A stretch of 49,951 nucleotides of DNA from Spirochaetota bacterium (GCA_022709405.1 JAKLIV010000001.1:1-49951); one strand, 5' to 3'. Positions 9,473-17,718 are shown, numbered from the stretch's first letter. Notes: generated from the sequence alone by a model not told the origin. Numbers and translations are program-made.

Positions 9473-10177
9473 TTATCTGATCCTCGAACCGAAATACCTG
9501 AAATTCCGCTCCAGCAACCGGGCCTCTTCTACCGTGAGGTCCGCTCTTTCGAGCAGACCCCTGAAGACGGTCTGCGCCCTGCCGTTGTCTTCCCCGATGC
9601 CGCATCGTCTGAACAGGCTGTCGAATCCGTCGGCGAGGGATGCTGTGTCTGCGGCAGGGCGTTTTTCGGCCTCAAATCGCGCGATGAAGACCGAGCACAG
9701 GAAAAGGGCCGCGGCGTGTGATATGTTGAGAGACCCTGCGGGTCCTGGTACCGACGGGATCTCGGCAAGGATATGGCAGCGGCCCCGCTCGTCGCGGGAA
9801 AGACCGTCCCGCTCGCGTCCCAGGAGCAGGGCCACCCTCGACGTCTCTGACCTGCGGGTCGCGATCTCTGCGGCTTCCCTGAACCCGATGCAGGTCTCGT
9901 CGCTCCTCGCCCTTCTCGTGGAGCCGATTACCAGGCCGCACCCGTCAAGGGCCTCATCGAGAGAGGCGGCAACGCGGCGCGCATTATAAACATCGAGCCC
10001 GCACATGGCGACGCGCGCCCCGCGCCCTTCTTCGTCGGTGATATCGGCCCGCGCCGCGAGCACCAGGTCGCTGAATCCGAAATTGGCCATAACCCTGGCG
10101 ATCGATCCCACGTTGACCGGGCCGCCGGGTTCGATGACTACGACCCTGATCCCCGATCTATTGTCCTGTTCATGCAT
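9473..10177 (-). CDS. TrmJ-like RNA methyltransferase (SPOUT/TrmH family)
   Basis: The ~234-residue protein shows SPOUT motifs: VVVIEPGGPVNVGSIARVM near the N-terminus (motif 1), LLGRERDGLSRDE (motif 2) and the SAM-knot motif SLNISHAAAL (motif 3). The C-terminal extension ending in LTVEEARLLER resembles TrmJ, which 2'-O-methylates tRNA position 32. It should use SAM as a knotted dimer; tRNA is the likely but unproven substrate. I used ATG 10177; an upstream ATG at 10237 adds 20 atypical residues and overlaps the promoter of the divergent Crp/Fnr gene. Confidence 0.87.
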   Translation of the reverse strand: MHEQDNRSGIRVVVIEPGGPVNVGSIARVMANFGFSDLVLAARADITDEEGRGARVAMCGLDVYNARRVAASLDEALDGCGLVIGSTRRARSDETCIGFREAAEIATRRSETSRVALLLGRERDGLSRDERGRCHILAEIPSVPGPAGSLNISHAAALFLCSVFIARFEAEKRPAADTASLADGFDSLFRRCGIGEDNGRAQTVFRGLLERADLTVEEARLLERNFRYFGSRIR

Positions 10178-10236
10178 GAAGCGGAGTATGGGACCTGCAT
10201 GTAAAATGTAAATGAATTTTATGGCGATATTTTTCA

Positions 10237-10266
10237 TTGACAAAAAAATTCTTCCGAGACTATGAT
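10237..10266 (+). promoter_or_regulatory. Promoter of the Crp/Fnr regulator gene
   Basis: TTGACA (10237-10242), 18-bp spacer, TATGAT (10261-10266): near-consensus sigma70 boxes about 78 bp before the GTG start. It lies in the divergent gap with the RNA methyltransferase gene. Confidence 0.65.
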
Positions 10267-10343
10267 TCGCGCATGGGCGGCCCTGCGCTATATCCGCAAA
10301 TTATGCGCTTCCGGCATGCCCGCCACCTCAGGCCGAAAAGCGC

Positions 10344-10961
10344 GTGAACACCTTGGGAAACAGGGACGACAAAGAAACATTCAGCCAGCTCATCAGTTAT
10401 TTGAATTCGATCGCCGAAATACCCGAGGATGAACTGGAACTGGTCGGCAGGTTCGTCCGGGTCGTGCACCTGAAAAAGGGCGAGCTTTTCATCAAGGCGG
10501 GCGAAGTTCCCGAATTGAGCGGTTTCATCTGCAAGGGGCTGATGAGGGTGTTCCACATCGACGAGAACGGCAGGGATTTCACCAAGCTGTTCAACCGCGA
10601 ATTCGATTTCGTCTCGTCATTCGCGGCCTTCATCGAAAGGACCGAATCCCACCTGAACGTCGAGGCCCTCGAAGACACCACGGTGTGCGTCATCAACTAT
10701 AAAACGTTCAGGATGTTCATCGATCGCCATTTCTGCTGGCTCAAGATATACGTCAAATCCCTTGAAAAGTTCTATGTCATCAAGGAGCGAAGGGAGGGAT
10801 ATCTTCTCTGGTACGACGCGAAGAGCCGTTACGGCCAGTTTCTCAGGGACTTCCCCGGCCTGGAGAAAAGGGTCGCCCAATACTACATCGCCTCGTACCT
10901 CGGAATCTCACCCGTTTCGCTGAGCCGTATCCGCGCGTCCTTTGCAAAAAAAACCGGCTGA
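10344..10961 (+). CDS. Crp/Fnr-family transcriptional regulator
   Basis: The 205-residue protein has an N-terminal cyclic-nucleotide-binding-type beta-roll (about residues 20-115), a long dimerisation helix and a C-terminal winged HTH (YIASYLGISPVSLSRIRASF). The recognition-helix type SPVSLSRIR resembles Crp/Fnr proteins common in Bacteroidetes and spirochaetes. The FNR Cys cluster is absent, so it is not an oxygen-sensing FeS type. The start is GTG 10344. It is followed by the FAD dehydrogenase, aldolase and SDR genes, two of which carry TTAAC-N4-GTTAA palindromes, making this protein their probable regulator. Confidence 0.92.
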   Translation: MNTLGNRDDKETFSQLISYLNSIAEIPEDELELVGRFVRVVHLKKGELFIKAGEVPELSGFICKGLMRVFHIDENGRDFTKLFNREFDFVSSFAAFIERTESHLNVEALEDTTVCVINYKTFRMFIDRHFCWLKIYVKSLEKFYVIKERREGYLLWYDAKSRYGQFLRDFPGLEKRVAQYYIASYLGISPVSLSRIRASFAKKTG

Positions 10962-10993
10962 TGCCGCGTAAAAAATATCCGCGATCGAAAAAA

Positions 10994-11007
10994 TTAACCT
11001 GTGTTAA
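10994..11007. promoter_or_regulatory. Palindromic operator copy 1 (TTAACCTGTGTTAA)
   Basis: The inverted repeat TTAAC-N4-GTTAA has the geometry of Crp/Fnr-family sites. It is centred 68 bp before the GTG start at 11069. With its flanks it matches the site at 12716-12729 at all but one position over about 22 bp. Confidence 0.7.
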
Positions 11008-11068
11008 TGCTCATGCGGTAACGGGACCTGTATCATGGGGCCGATCTTCGGTGAAAGGGGAGGTTCGG

Positions 11069-12688
11069 GTGAAAGCTGAAAAAAAGTATCAGGCCGATGT
11101 CGTCGTTATCGGCGGGGGGATCGCAGGCATCGTCACCGCGCTTGAGCTGCTTGACCGCGGCAGAAAGGTGCTGATCCTCGACCGTGACGGGCGAGAACGC
11201 TTCGGCGGGCAGGCGATCACCGCGTTCGGGGGGATGATGCTCGTGGGCACGCCCCTGCAGAAACTGCTGGGGGTCCGTGACAGCGCCGATCTCGCGTACT
11301 CGGACTGGTGCGCTACCGCCGATTTCGGCGATGACGACGACCTGCCGCGGCAGTGGGCGCGGATGTACTGCGAGCGCTCCTGTGAGGACATCTACCGCTG
11401 GGTGAGGAGCAGGGGGATTCATTTTCTCCCATCGATCATGTGGCCCGAGCGCGGATACTTCAGGCCGGGCAACTCCCTGCCGAGATACCATATCGTCTGG
11501 GGCACCGGGCAGGGCCTGACCGGGCGGCTGATTCGTCTCCTGCTCGATCATCCGAAAAAGCACGACCTCGCCCTGCATTTCGGTCACCGTGTGACCGGCC
11601 TGGTTCGCTCCGGCGGAAGGATCACTGGGTGCAGTGGCGCTGACCTGTCGTCAGGAACCGATTTCTCGGCAGCCGGAGACGCGGTGGTCATCGCCTGCGG
11701 GGGGATCGCGGGAGACATCGCGAAGGTGAAAAAAATCTGGCCCGCCGACATGGGCAGGTTTCCCGATGACATCCTGATCGGGTCGCATCCGTACTGCGAC
11801 GGCGCAGGACATGAAATGGCGGTGCGGGCCGGGGGAGTGGTGGCCAATATCGGCAGCATGTGGAACTATCCCGAGGGGATCGACCACCCGGATCCCCAGT
11901 TCGAACGGCAGGGCCTGCGGATCCTCGCACCGAAATCCGCGCTGTGGATGGACCATACCGGCAGCCGCATAGGGCCGCTGCCGCTCGTCGGCTATTTCGA
12001 CGCGATGCACGCCTCAAAGGTCATATGCGGGCTCGAAAAGCCGTACTCGTGGCATATAATGAACTGGAAAATCGCGGTCAAGGAGCTCGCGCTTTCGGGG
12101 TCGGAACACAATACTGTTATCCGCGACAGGTCGATCCTGGGGCTCATCCGCACGATCTTCAGGGGCAACCCGGACCTGATACGGCAGATGGTGTCGGAAT
12201 CGAGGGATTTTATCACCTCGCAATCGCTCCCTGAACTGGTTGATAAAATGAACGCGCTCACTGCGACGCCGGACGTCGTTCTCGAGAACATGGAGCGCGA
12301 CATACGGCTGTACGACGAGCAGATCGGACGGGGAGAGAAATTCCACAACGACGACCAGCTGCGAAGGATCGCCCACGCGCGGATGTGGCCGGGCGACCGT
12401 ATGAGGACGTGCAGGTTCCGGAAGATACTGGACCCGGGGGCGCTGCCGCTCATTGCGGTCAGGTACCGTATGCTCACGCGAAAGAGCCTGGGCGGCATCA
12501 GGACCGACCTCGGGAGCAGGGTCGTGGCGAAGAACGGGAAGCCGGTGCCGGGCCTGTACGCGGTCGGCGAGGCCGCGGGATTCGGGGGCGGCGGCATAAA
12601 CGGCAAAAGCTCGCTCGAGGGCACCTTCATATCCAACTGCATCCTGACCGGGAGGATGGCGGCCGGGTCCATCTGCGGAGCGCACTGA
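11069..12688 (+). CDS. FAD-binding dehydrogenase, 3-ketosteroid dehydrogenase/fumarate-reductase-like
   Basis: The 539-residue flavoprotein has the Rossmann loop VVVIGGGIAGIVTALE (GGGIAG at 15-20), FGGQAITAFGG shortly after, and a C-terminal FAD segment GLYAVGEAAGFGGGGINGKS. This layout matches the KstD-like putative FAD-binding dehydrogenases (fumarate reductase/succinate dehydrogenase flavoprotein fold). It probably desaturates or reduces a small carbonyl compound; the substrate is unknown. I placed the start at GTG 11069, 5 nt after AGGGGAGG. A frame open from ATG 10961 would run through the operator. It is followed by the DapA-like and SDR genes. Confidence 0.87.
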   Translation: MKAEKKYQADVVVIGGGIAGIVTALELLDRGRKVLILDRDGRERFGGQAITAFGGMMLVGTPLQKLLGVRDSADLAYSDWCATADFGDDDDLPRQWARMYCERSCEDIYRWVRSRGIHFLPSIMWPERGYFRPGNSLPRYHIVWGTGQGLTGRLIRLLLDHPKKHDLALHFGHRVTGLVRSGGRITGCSGADLSSGTDFSAAGDAVVIACGGIAGDIAKVKKIWPADMGRFPDDILIGSHPYCDGAGHEMAVRAGGVVANIGSMWNYPEGIDHPDPQFERQGLRILAPKSALWMDHTGSRIGPLPLVGYFDAMHASKVICGLEKPYSWHIMNWKIAVKELALSGSEHNTVIRDRSILGLIRTIFRGNPDLIRQMVSESRDFITSQSLPELVDKMNALTATPDVVLENMERDIRLYDEQIGRGEKFHNDDQLRRIAHARMWPGDRMRTCRFRKILDPGALPLIAVRYRMLTRKSLGGIRTDLGSRVVAKNGKPVPGLYAVGEAAGFGGGGINGKSSLEGTFISNCILTGRMAAGSICGAH

Positions 12689-12715
12689 GCCGGGCGGGGC
12701 GGATTCAAAAAAAAA

Positions 12716-12729
12716 TTAACCTATGTTAA
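12716..12729. promoter_or_regulatory. Palindromic operator copy 2 (TTAACCTATGTTAA)
   Basis: Second copy of the TTAAC-N4-GTTAA site, centred 64 bp before the DapA-like gene. The same A-rich left flank and TGC right flank as copy 1 are kept. Nearly equal distances to the two starts support function. Confidence 0.7.
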
Positions 12730-12786
12730 TGCAAATTCCCGTGAAATGAATACAATGGCGTCTAATCATGTCGTGAGAGGTAAGCG

Positions 12787-13767
12787 ATGAAAAAAACCGG
12801 TTCAGGCAATAAAACGTTCAGCGGGGTCTACGCGGTGGTGCCCACGCCGCTCATGGACGACCAGAGCGTCGATTTCAAGGGGCTGGAGAAGCTCCTGCAC
12901 TTCTATATCGACGGAGGATGCCACGGGCTGCTGGTGCTGGGAAGCTACGGCGAGCTGCCCTATTTCACGTTCGAGGAGCGCCTCGAGATCATCAGGCGCG
13001 CGGTCCATTTCGTGGGCGGCCAGATACCGGTCATATCATGCGTCGGCTGCTGCAGCCTGCGCGAGGCCGGGCTTTTTCTCAAACAGACCAAGAGCGTTGC
13101 CGTGGACGCCTATCTGGCGGTGCTGCCCACATATTTTAAGATCACGGTCGAAGATTGCATCCGGTATTACAGCGAGCTCGGCGCGCTTACCGAAAAGCCG
13201 CTCATGTATTATCATATCCCCCAGATAACGGGGATTCGTCCCTCACCGGACGAGTTCGCGCGGCTGCTGCGCCTTGAGCGCATCTCGGGCATCAAGGACA
13301 GCTCGATGAACCTGCCGACACTGAAGCGCGCGACGTCGCTCAGGGAAGAGGCGGGCCTCTCGTATTTCGCGGGCAGCGGGTTCCTGCTCCTGGAAACGCT
13401 CAACCACGGCGGAGACGGCGTCATGTGCACCGTGGCCGCGATATCGCCCCGGACCGTGGCCGGGTGCTACAACGCCTGGACCGCGGGAGACCACGCAGGG
13501 GCGCGGGAGCTCCAGGACCGGATTTTCGATTTTCTGCCGGTCATGAATTCGTTCTCGCTGCCGGTACCGGTGCAGAAATACGGATTCAAGGTTCTGTCGC
13601 TGGTCGGCATGAGCGCCATATCTCCCAGGCAGGCCGTGCTCAAGGAGTATCTCAGGCAGACCGGAATCCCCATAACCGCTGCGGTGAGATCGCCGCTGCC
13701 GCAGGCAACCGAGAGGGACAGGGCCGCGGTCGCCCGGTTTATCAGGAGCATGGGCGATGCTCACTGA
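12787..13767 (+). CDS. Dihydrodipicolinate synthase/N-acetylneuraminate lyase-family aldolase
   Basis: The 326-residue TIM-barrel class I aldolase has the Schiff-base Lys170 in SGIKDSS and the catalytic Tyr in MYYHIPQITG. The usual GTTGE loop reads GSYGE (52-56). The Arg after the YNxP motif that binds the carboxylate in true DapA is replaced (PQITG instead of PSRTG). It is therefore unlikely to serve lysine synthesis and more likely cleaves or forms a keto-acid in catabolism. ATG 12787 follows GAGAGG. It has its own operator copy and sits between a flavin dehydrogenase and an SDR. Confidence 0.88.
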   Translation: MKKTGSGNKTFSGVYAVVPTPLMDDQSVDFKGLEKLLHFYIDGGCHGLLVLGSYGELPYFTFEERLEIIRRAVHFVGGQIPVISCVGCCSLREAGLFLKQTKSVAVDAYLAVLPTYFKITVEDCIRYYSELGALTEKPLMYYHIPQITGIRPSPDEFARLLRLERISGIKDSSMNLPTLKRATSLREEAGLSYFAGSGFLLLETLNHGGDGVMCTVAAISPRTVAGCYNAWTAGDHAGARELQDRIFDFLPVMNSFSLPVPVQKYGFKVLSLVGMSAISPRQAVLKEYLRQTGIPITAAVRSPLPQATERDRAAVARFIRSMGDAH

Positions 13768-13841
13768 CGGATTTCGTTAAAGGGAAGGGCGTTTCAGTCA
13801 TAAGGATTTAATTGTTTTCAGCGTGATAACAGGAGAACGCA

Positions 13842-14627
13842 ATGCAGGGAAAAATAGCTTTGATCACGGGGGCGACATCGGGCATCGGCGCGGGGTTCGC
13901 CAGGAGGTTCGCGGCCGATGGGTATGATCTCATCATCACCGGCAGGAGGAAAGAGATGATCCGGTCCCTGGCCGACGAGCTCGGGAAAAAATACGGCGTC
14001 AGGGTCGAGGTCGTGCTGTGCGAGCTTTCGAACAGGGACGAGATCGAGTCGCTTGCCCAAAGGGTCTCAGGCGAGCCCGGCATCGAGGTGCTGGTGAACA
14101 ACGCGGGCTTCGGTACCAACGAGTTCTTTCACAACGAAGAGTTTTCGGGACAGGAGAACATGCTTTCGGTCCACTGCCTCGCGCCCATGAGGCTCATCCA
14201 TGCCGCGCTCCCGAACATGCTTGCGCGCGGAAAGGGAACGATCATCAACGTGTCGTCGCTGCGCGCGTTCGGGGCCGGAAGGCGGGTCGCGGTCTACTGC
14301 GGCACCAAGTCGTTCCTCAACAAATTTTCAGAGGCGATACACATCGAGAACATGGGAAAGGGGATCAGGATTCAGGCGCTGTGCCCGGGATTCACCAGGA
14401 CCGATTTTCACGAGAGGATCGGGCTGGATACGGAAAGCAACAAGGCCGGGTTCGTGCGCTGGATGCCGGTCGAGAAGCTGGTCGACATATCGCTCAGGGA
14501 CCTGAAAAAGAACAGGGTGATCTGCATACCGGGCCTGTGGAACAAGCTCATGATTTTAGCGCAGTCCCTGATGCCCGCAGGATTGTACTACCGCATAGCC
14601 CCGAGCAACGGGGGATTGAAGGAATAA
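13842..14627 (+). CDS. Short-chain dehydrogenase/reductase
   Basis: The 261-residue classical SDR has the cofactor loop TGATSGIG (9-16), NNAG (86-89), catalytic Ser138 or Ser139, and Tyr152-x3-Lys156 (YCGTK). Arg residues after beta-2 (TGRRKE) suggest NADP(H). It should oxidise or reduce a hydroxyl/keto group, with the substrate unknown. ATG 13842 has AGGAG 7 nt upstream, 74 bp after the DapA-like gene, and no separate operator is visible, so it is probably co-transcribed. Its stop codon lies inside the terminator of the opposing 5S rRNA gene. Confidence 0.93.
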   Translation: MQGKIALITGATSGIGAGFARRFAADGYDLIITGRRKEMIRSLADELGKKYGVRVEVVLCELSNRDEIESLAQRVSGEPGIEVLVNNAGFGTNEFFHNEEFSGQENMLSVHCLAPMRLIHAALPNMLARGKGTIINVSSLRAFGAGRRVAVYCGTKSFLNKFSEAIHIENMGKGIRIQALCPGFTRTDFHERIGLDTESNKAGFVRWMPVEKLVDISLRDLKKNRVICIPGLWNKLMILAQSLMPAGLYYRIAPSNGGLKE

Positions 14628-14651
14628 AAAAGCGCCCCGATAGAGGCGCTT
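14625..14651 (-). terminator. Terminator of the 5S rRNA gene
   Basis: On the minus strand AAGCGCC and GGCGCTT form a hairpin followed by TTTT. It starts about 24 nt after the 3' end of the 5S gene and overlaps the convergent SDR stop codon, so it may serve both directions. Confidence 0.75.
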
Positions 14652-14674
14652 CACGGTATAATTGTATGATGGCA

Positions 14675-14792
14675 ACCTGGCAGCGTCCTACTCTCCCACA
14701 CAGTGCCCCGTGCAGTACCATCGGCGATGAGAGGCTTAACTGCTGTGTTCGGAATGGGAACAGGTGTTTCCCTCTCTCTGTAACCGCCAGGG
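14675..14792 (-). rRNA. rrf: 5S ribosomal RNA
   Basis: On the minus strand the sequence contains the hallmark 5S block CATTCCGAACACAG, then the loop-B region (AGTTAAGCCTC) and the 3' segment GAGAGTAGGACGCTGCCAGG that pairs with the 5' CCTGGCGG. Length is about 118 nt; flanking GGCAACC/GGTTGCC would extend helix I. No 16S, 23S or tRNA is adjacent, so the gene is unlinked. A TTGACA-N17-TTTATG promoter-like sequence directly upstream would start transcription close to the mature 5' end. End positions are approximate to a few bases. Confidence 0.95.
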
Positions 14793-14796
14793 TTGC

Positions 14797-14825
14797 CATA
14801 AACAACGCGGCGTAAAAATTGTCAA
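14797..14825 (-). promoter_or_regulatory. Probable dedicated 5S rRNA promoter
   Basis: On the minus strand TTGACA (14820-14825), a 17-bp spacer and TTTATG (14797-14802) precede the 5S gene. The predicted start site lies near 14790, essentially at the 5S 5' end. Confidence 0.45.
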
Positions 14826-14953
14826 GAAAATTGAGATTTTTTAATATTTTTTTTCGGTGGGCTGAAGTCCTCGTCGACCGGAATTGCCGGCCCCGGGTAC
14901 TGGCGAAAGGATTGGGAACGAAATATAACGGTGTTTTGAAAAGGAGATAACGA

Positions 14954-16588
14954 ATGATATGCCGTGTTATTCTGTTGGTGCTTCTGTCGGCGCCTGCGCT
15001 TTTTGCCGGGCAGCTCGGCATCAATATCAATTTCGCAGAACGGGGCGGCACCTTTGTCGATATTGTCAAAGAGGAGAATCGATGGAATGGGGCGGATGGG
15101 AGCCGTCCTCTTGGACCGGGTCAGGTCGATCGGCAGGGATGGCCCAGGGTGGATGCGCAGTTTGTTGTCGATTATCGGCCGGTAGCGGAATGGAGTGGCG
15201 GCATCGATGACCCTGCAGCATACCGGATCGATGCCAGCGGAAGATATAAATGTTCGTTTGTCGGCAGCGCTGAAGTCCGAGGAATCGCGGGGGGTTCGGT
15301 GAGGAACAAGGCCTATGATCCGGCCTCGAACCTCACTACCTTCGATTTTATCGTCATGGGGCCACCCGCTGCAAATCATGGCCTGATCATAATCGGGTTC
15401 ACGAAAACAAGGCGGACCGCATCCGGCAGGGAAGGGAGCGGGTTCAGGTCCTTCAGGATGCTCCGTCCGGGGTACTCGCTTTCCGCCAAGAAAACCTTTA
15501 CCGGCAAATTTATTTCTGCGCTCACCGGCATTAAATTTTCCACGATCCGTTTCATGAACTTCACCATGGCCAATGACTGTGATCCCGATTATCCGCGGCA
15601 GACGAAATGGGCGAACCGCAAGAGAAAAGAAGATGCCTCGCAGAACCGCATTCCGTCACTCGGCAAAAACGACGGCGCCGCATGGGAGTACGTCATCGAG
15701 CTGTGCAATCTCGTGAAAATGGACCCGTGGATCAATATCCCCGTTTCGGCCGACCGGGAATACATCAGGGAAACCGCAAGGCTGTTCAGGGCGAACCTCG
15801 ACCCCGGCCGCAATATCTACGTAGAAAGCAGCAACGAAGTATGGAATACCGCTCCCGGTTTTGGCCAGAGCCGTTACAACAAAGCCCAGGCCAAAGCCCT
15901 CGGAATCGGTGAACATGAGAATCATGCGCGCAGAACGGTCGAGATAGCAGGGATTTTCGCGCAGGTTTTCGGCAGGGAGGCGCTGAACAGGCGCGTACGA
16001 GTGGTATTGTGCAGCCATCAACCGATGCTGAAGTGGTGGGTGATGCCGATGCTCGATTACATATCAAGGAATTACGGCAGGCCCAAAGATTTTATTTACG
16101 CGATCGCCTGCCAGACATATTACGGCGGCGGAAGAGGGAACGGGAAGAACGCCGATGAGATTCTTACCGGATGTAAATCCTCGATAATCTCGCAAATCGA
16201 TGAAACCGGAAAAACCAATGAAGCGGGACGCAGGCAATGGATCAACGTCGCCCGCCGAATGGGCCTTGCAGGCGGGTTTTGTTCCTATGAAGGCGGACCC
16301 GACCACGGCGGCGGCGATACAGCCAATATCGCCAACCGGATCAGGGCCGAACGGGATACCCGGATGGGCGATATCTGGAAATTCAATTTTGACGACGCAT
16401 TCTTCCAGATCGGGGGGAACCTGGCGATGCAGTTTACTCTCAGCAGCGTATATTCGCGCTACGGGTGCTGGGGGCTTACCGATGATATCGCAAGGCCGGA
16501 TCGCAATGGTAAATATAAGGCGGCGAAGCTGCTGGCCGAAAAGTGCCAGGCAAAAGCCGCTCCAGCCGCAGGTTCTCTGAAAAAATAA
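14954..16588 (+). CDS. Secreted glycoside-hydrolase-like (clan GH-A-type) protein
   Basis: The 544-residue protein begins with a Sec signal peptide (MICRVILLVLLSAPALFAG). Residues ~190-480 resemble a TIM-barrel glycosidase: YVESSNEVWN places an Asn294-Glu295 pair like a clan GH-A acid/base, and CSYEGG gives Glu446 as candidate nucleophile. Similar proteins are often annotated as cellulose-binding or hypothetical glycosidases. An exported polysaccharide-active role is inferred; no CAZy family can be assigned by eye. AAGGAG precedes ATG 14954. It is monocistronic, divergent from the 5S gene. Confidence 0.72.
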   Translation: MICRVILLVLLSAPALFAGQLGININFAERGGTFVDIVKEENRWNGADGSRPLGPGQVDRQGWPRVDAQFVVDYRPVAEWSGGIDDPAAYRIDASGRYKCSFVGSAEVRGIAGGSVRNKAYDPASNLTTFDFIVMGPPAANHGLIIIGFTKTRRTASGREGSGFRSFRMLRPGYSLSAKKTFTGKFISALTGIKFSTIRFMNFTMANDCDPDYPRQTKWANRKRKEDASQNRIPSLGKNDGAAWEYVIELCNLVKMDPWINIPVSADREYIRETARLFRANLDPGRNIYVESSNEVWNTAPGFGQSRYNKAQAKALGIGEHENHARRTVEIAGIFAQVFGREALNRRVRVVLCSHQPMLKWWVMPMLDYISRNYGRPKDFIYAIACQTYYGGGRGNGKNADEILTGCKSSIISQIDETGKTNEAGRRQWINVARRMGLAGGFCSYEGGPDHGGGDTANIANRIRAERDTRMGDIWKFNFDDAFFQIGGNLAMQFTLSSVYSRYGCWGLTDDIARPDRNGKYKAAKLLAEKCQAKAAPAAGSLKK

Positions 16589-16603
16589 AACAGTCCCGGG
16601 ATG

Positions 16604-17524
16604 TCAACAATACACTCCCAGGCTTTCCTTCAGCATTTTGACCATCTCTTCGCGAAGTTCCTTGGGTTCGAGTATCTCCACATCCCTGCCGTACATGAAC
16701 AGCTGCTTGCACAGGTACCTGTCATCCGACACGTTGAAGCGCGCCTCGATCCATGCGCCGTCGGGGGATTTCTCGATCACCGGGTCGATTATGCTCAGGA
16801 ACTGCTCCATGGGGTTCTCGATCGCGGATGAATACCGGATCCTCACGAAATGTTTTTTACCGATGAACGATCCCAGCGATCCGCTGAAAGCCTCGTCCGC
16901 AGTCATCGCGGGATCCGGACAGTCCTGATCGGTCAGCTTCAGGTTCCTGATCCGGTTCACGATGAAGAGGCGGGGATTTTTCTCTCCGGGAATACCGCAG
17001 TACAGATACAGGTTGTTGTTGCGCAGCACGAGATCGTACGGGTCTAGGGTGTAGTGCTTTTCCTCGCCCTGGTTGTTGGTGTAATCGCACTCGATGCGCT
17101 TGTTGTCTTTTGCCGCGAAATAAATGCTGGCCAGCATCCACAGGCAGTCCTCCGGGTGGCGCTTCATGAGCTGGTCGAGCACGATCTCGCGCGAGGAATC
17201 CCTGGCCACAAACAGGCAGTAGACGTTGATAAGGCTCGCGAGCTTGTTGGTTTCTATCGGAGAAGCGAGCCTTACCCTGCGCCCGCCTTTACCCATCCCA
17301 ACATCGATGCCGAGATTTTTTTTAAGGTCATTTTTAATGTACTCGCGTATGCTCTTGTCGGTGAGAGTCACCCGGTCTTCGTCCAGGCTGAGCTTGTCTG
17401 CCAGGGACGTACCGTTCCACTTCGTGGAATCGTTCGGGTTCTGGAGCAGGGCGATGATGTGAAGAAAGCGTTTGATCACCGCGAGCTTCTTCTCGGGATC
17501 GGGGATGATGAACTGTTTTTCCAT
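16604..17524 (-). CDS. WYL-domain transcriptional regulator
   Basis: The 306-residue protein has an N-terminal winged-HTH-like part (1-95), a WYL domain at about 140-200 (DPYDLVLRNNNLYLYCG, then RLFIVNRIRNL) and a C-terminal WCX-like extension (225-306). WYL regulators such as PafBC, BrxR and CapW control DNA-damage or phage-defence genes and sense nucleic acid ligands. It is divergent from ssb. The gap between them carries the palindromic repeat family R1, a candidate operator. ATG 17524 has AGGAAA upstream. Confidence 0.88.
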   Translation of the reverse strand: MEKQFIIPDPEKKLAVIKRFLHIIALLQNPNDSTKWNGTSLADKLSLDEDRVTLTDKSIREYIKNDLKKNLGIDVGMGKGGRRVRLASPIETNKLASLINVYCLFVARDSSREIVLDQLMKRHPEDCLWMLASIYFAAKDNKRIECDYTNNQGEEKHYTLDPYDLVLRNNNLYLYCGIPGEKNPRLFIVNRIRNLKLTDQDCPDPAMTADEAFSGSLGSFIGKKHFVRIRYSSAIENPMEQFLSIIDPVIEKSPDGAWIEARFNVSDDRYLCKQLFMYGRDVEILEPKELREEMVKMLKESLGVYC

Positions 17525-17623
17525 GGGCGTTTCCTGGGATGAGTATTGAGTTAACTGCTATAATTATCGGCTTTTTATACCCCCTCCCTGATGGGATGGG
17601 GCAGGGGGAGGGCGAAATTAATT

Positions 17624-17718
17624 CAACCTCTACCTTCAAGGTCTACCTTGTCCAATCCCCGTATGTTACATTAACGCCATCACCCGAGGGCAAACCCTGC
17701 AACAGGATGACCCGCGGG
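17624..17718 (+). repeat. Dispersed repeat R1, copy 1 (promoter/leader-like) upstream of ssb
   Basis: The core is the palindrome ACCTTCAAGGT followed by CTACCTT, i.e. three half-sites, then TATGTTACATT. After it comes a leader with a CCTG/CAGG hairpin and the self-complementary CCCGCGGG. It lies in the divergent gap between the WYL regulator and ssb. Related copies are at 21193, 25562, 28674 and 48283; copy 5 also shares the leader. Confidence 0.6.

Noticed and set aside
10961-11068. Extended N-terminus of the FAD dehydrogenase from ATG 10961 (TGATG overlap with the Crp/Fnr gene)
   Set aside because: It would translate through the TTAACCTGTGTTAA operator and lacks a ribosome binding site, while GTG 11069 has AGGGGAGG 5 nt upstream and starts right before the FAD loop.
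17688-17718. Cyclic-di-GMP-I (GEMM) riboswitch before ssb
   Set aside because: GGGCAAACC is present, but the essential GACGCAAAGC half and tetraloop-receptor arrangement are missing, and the sister copy at 48349 reads GGGCATATCC.
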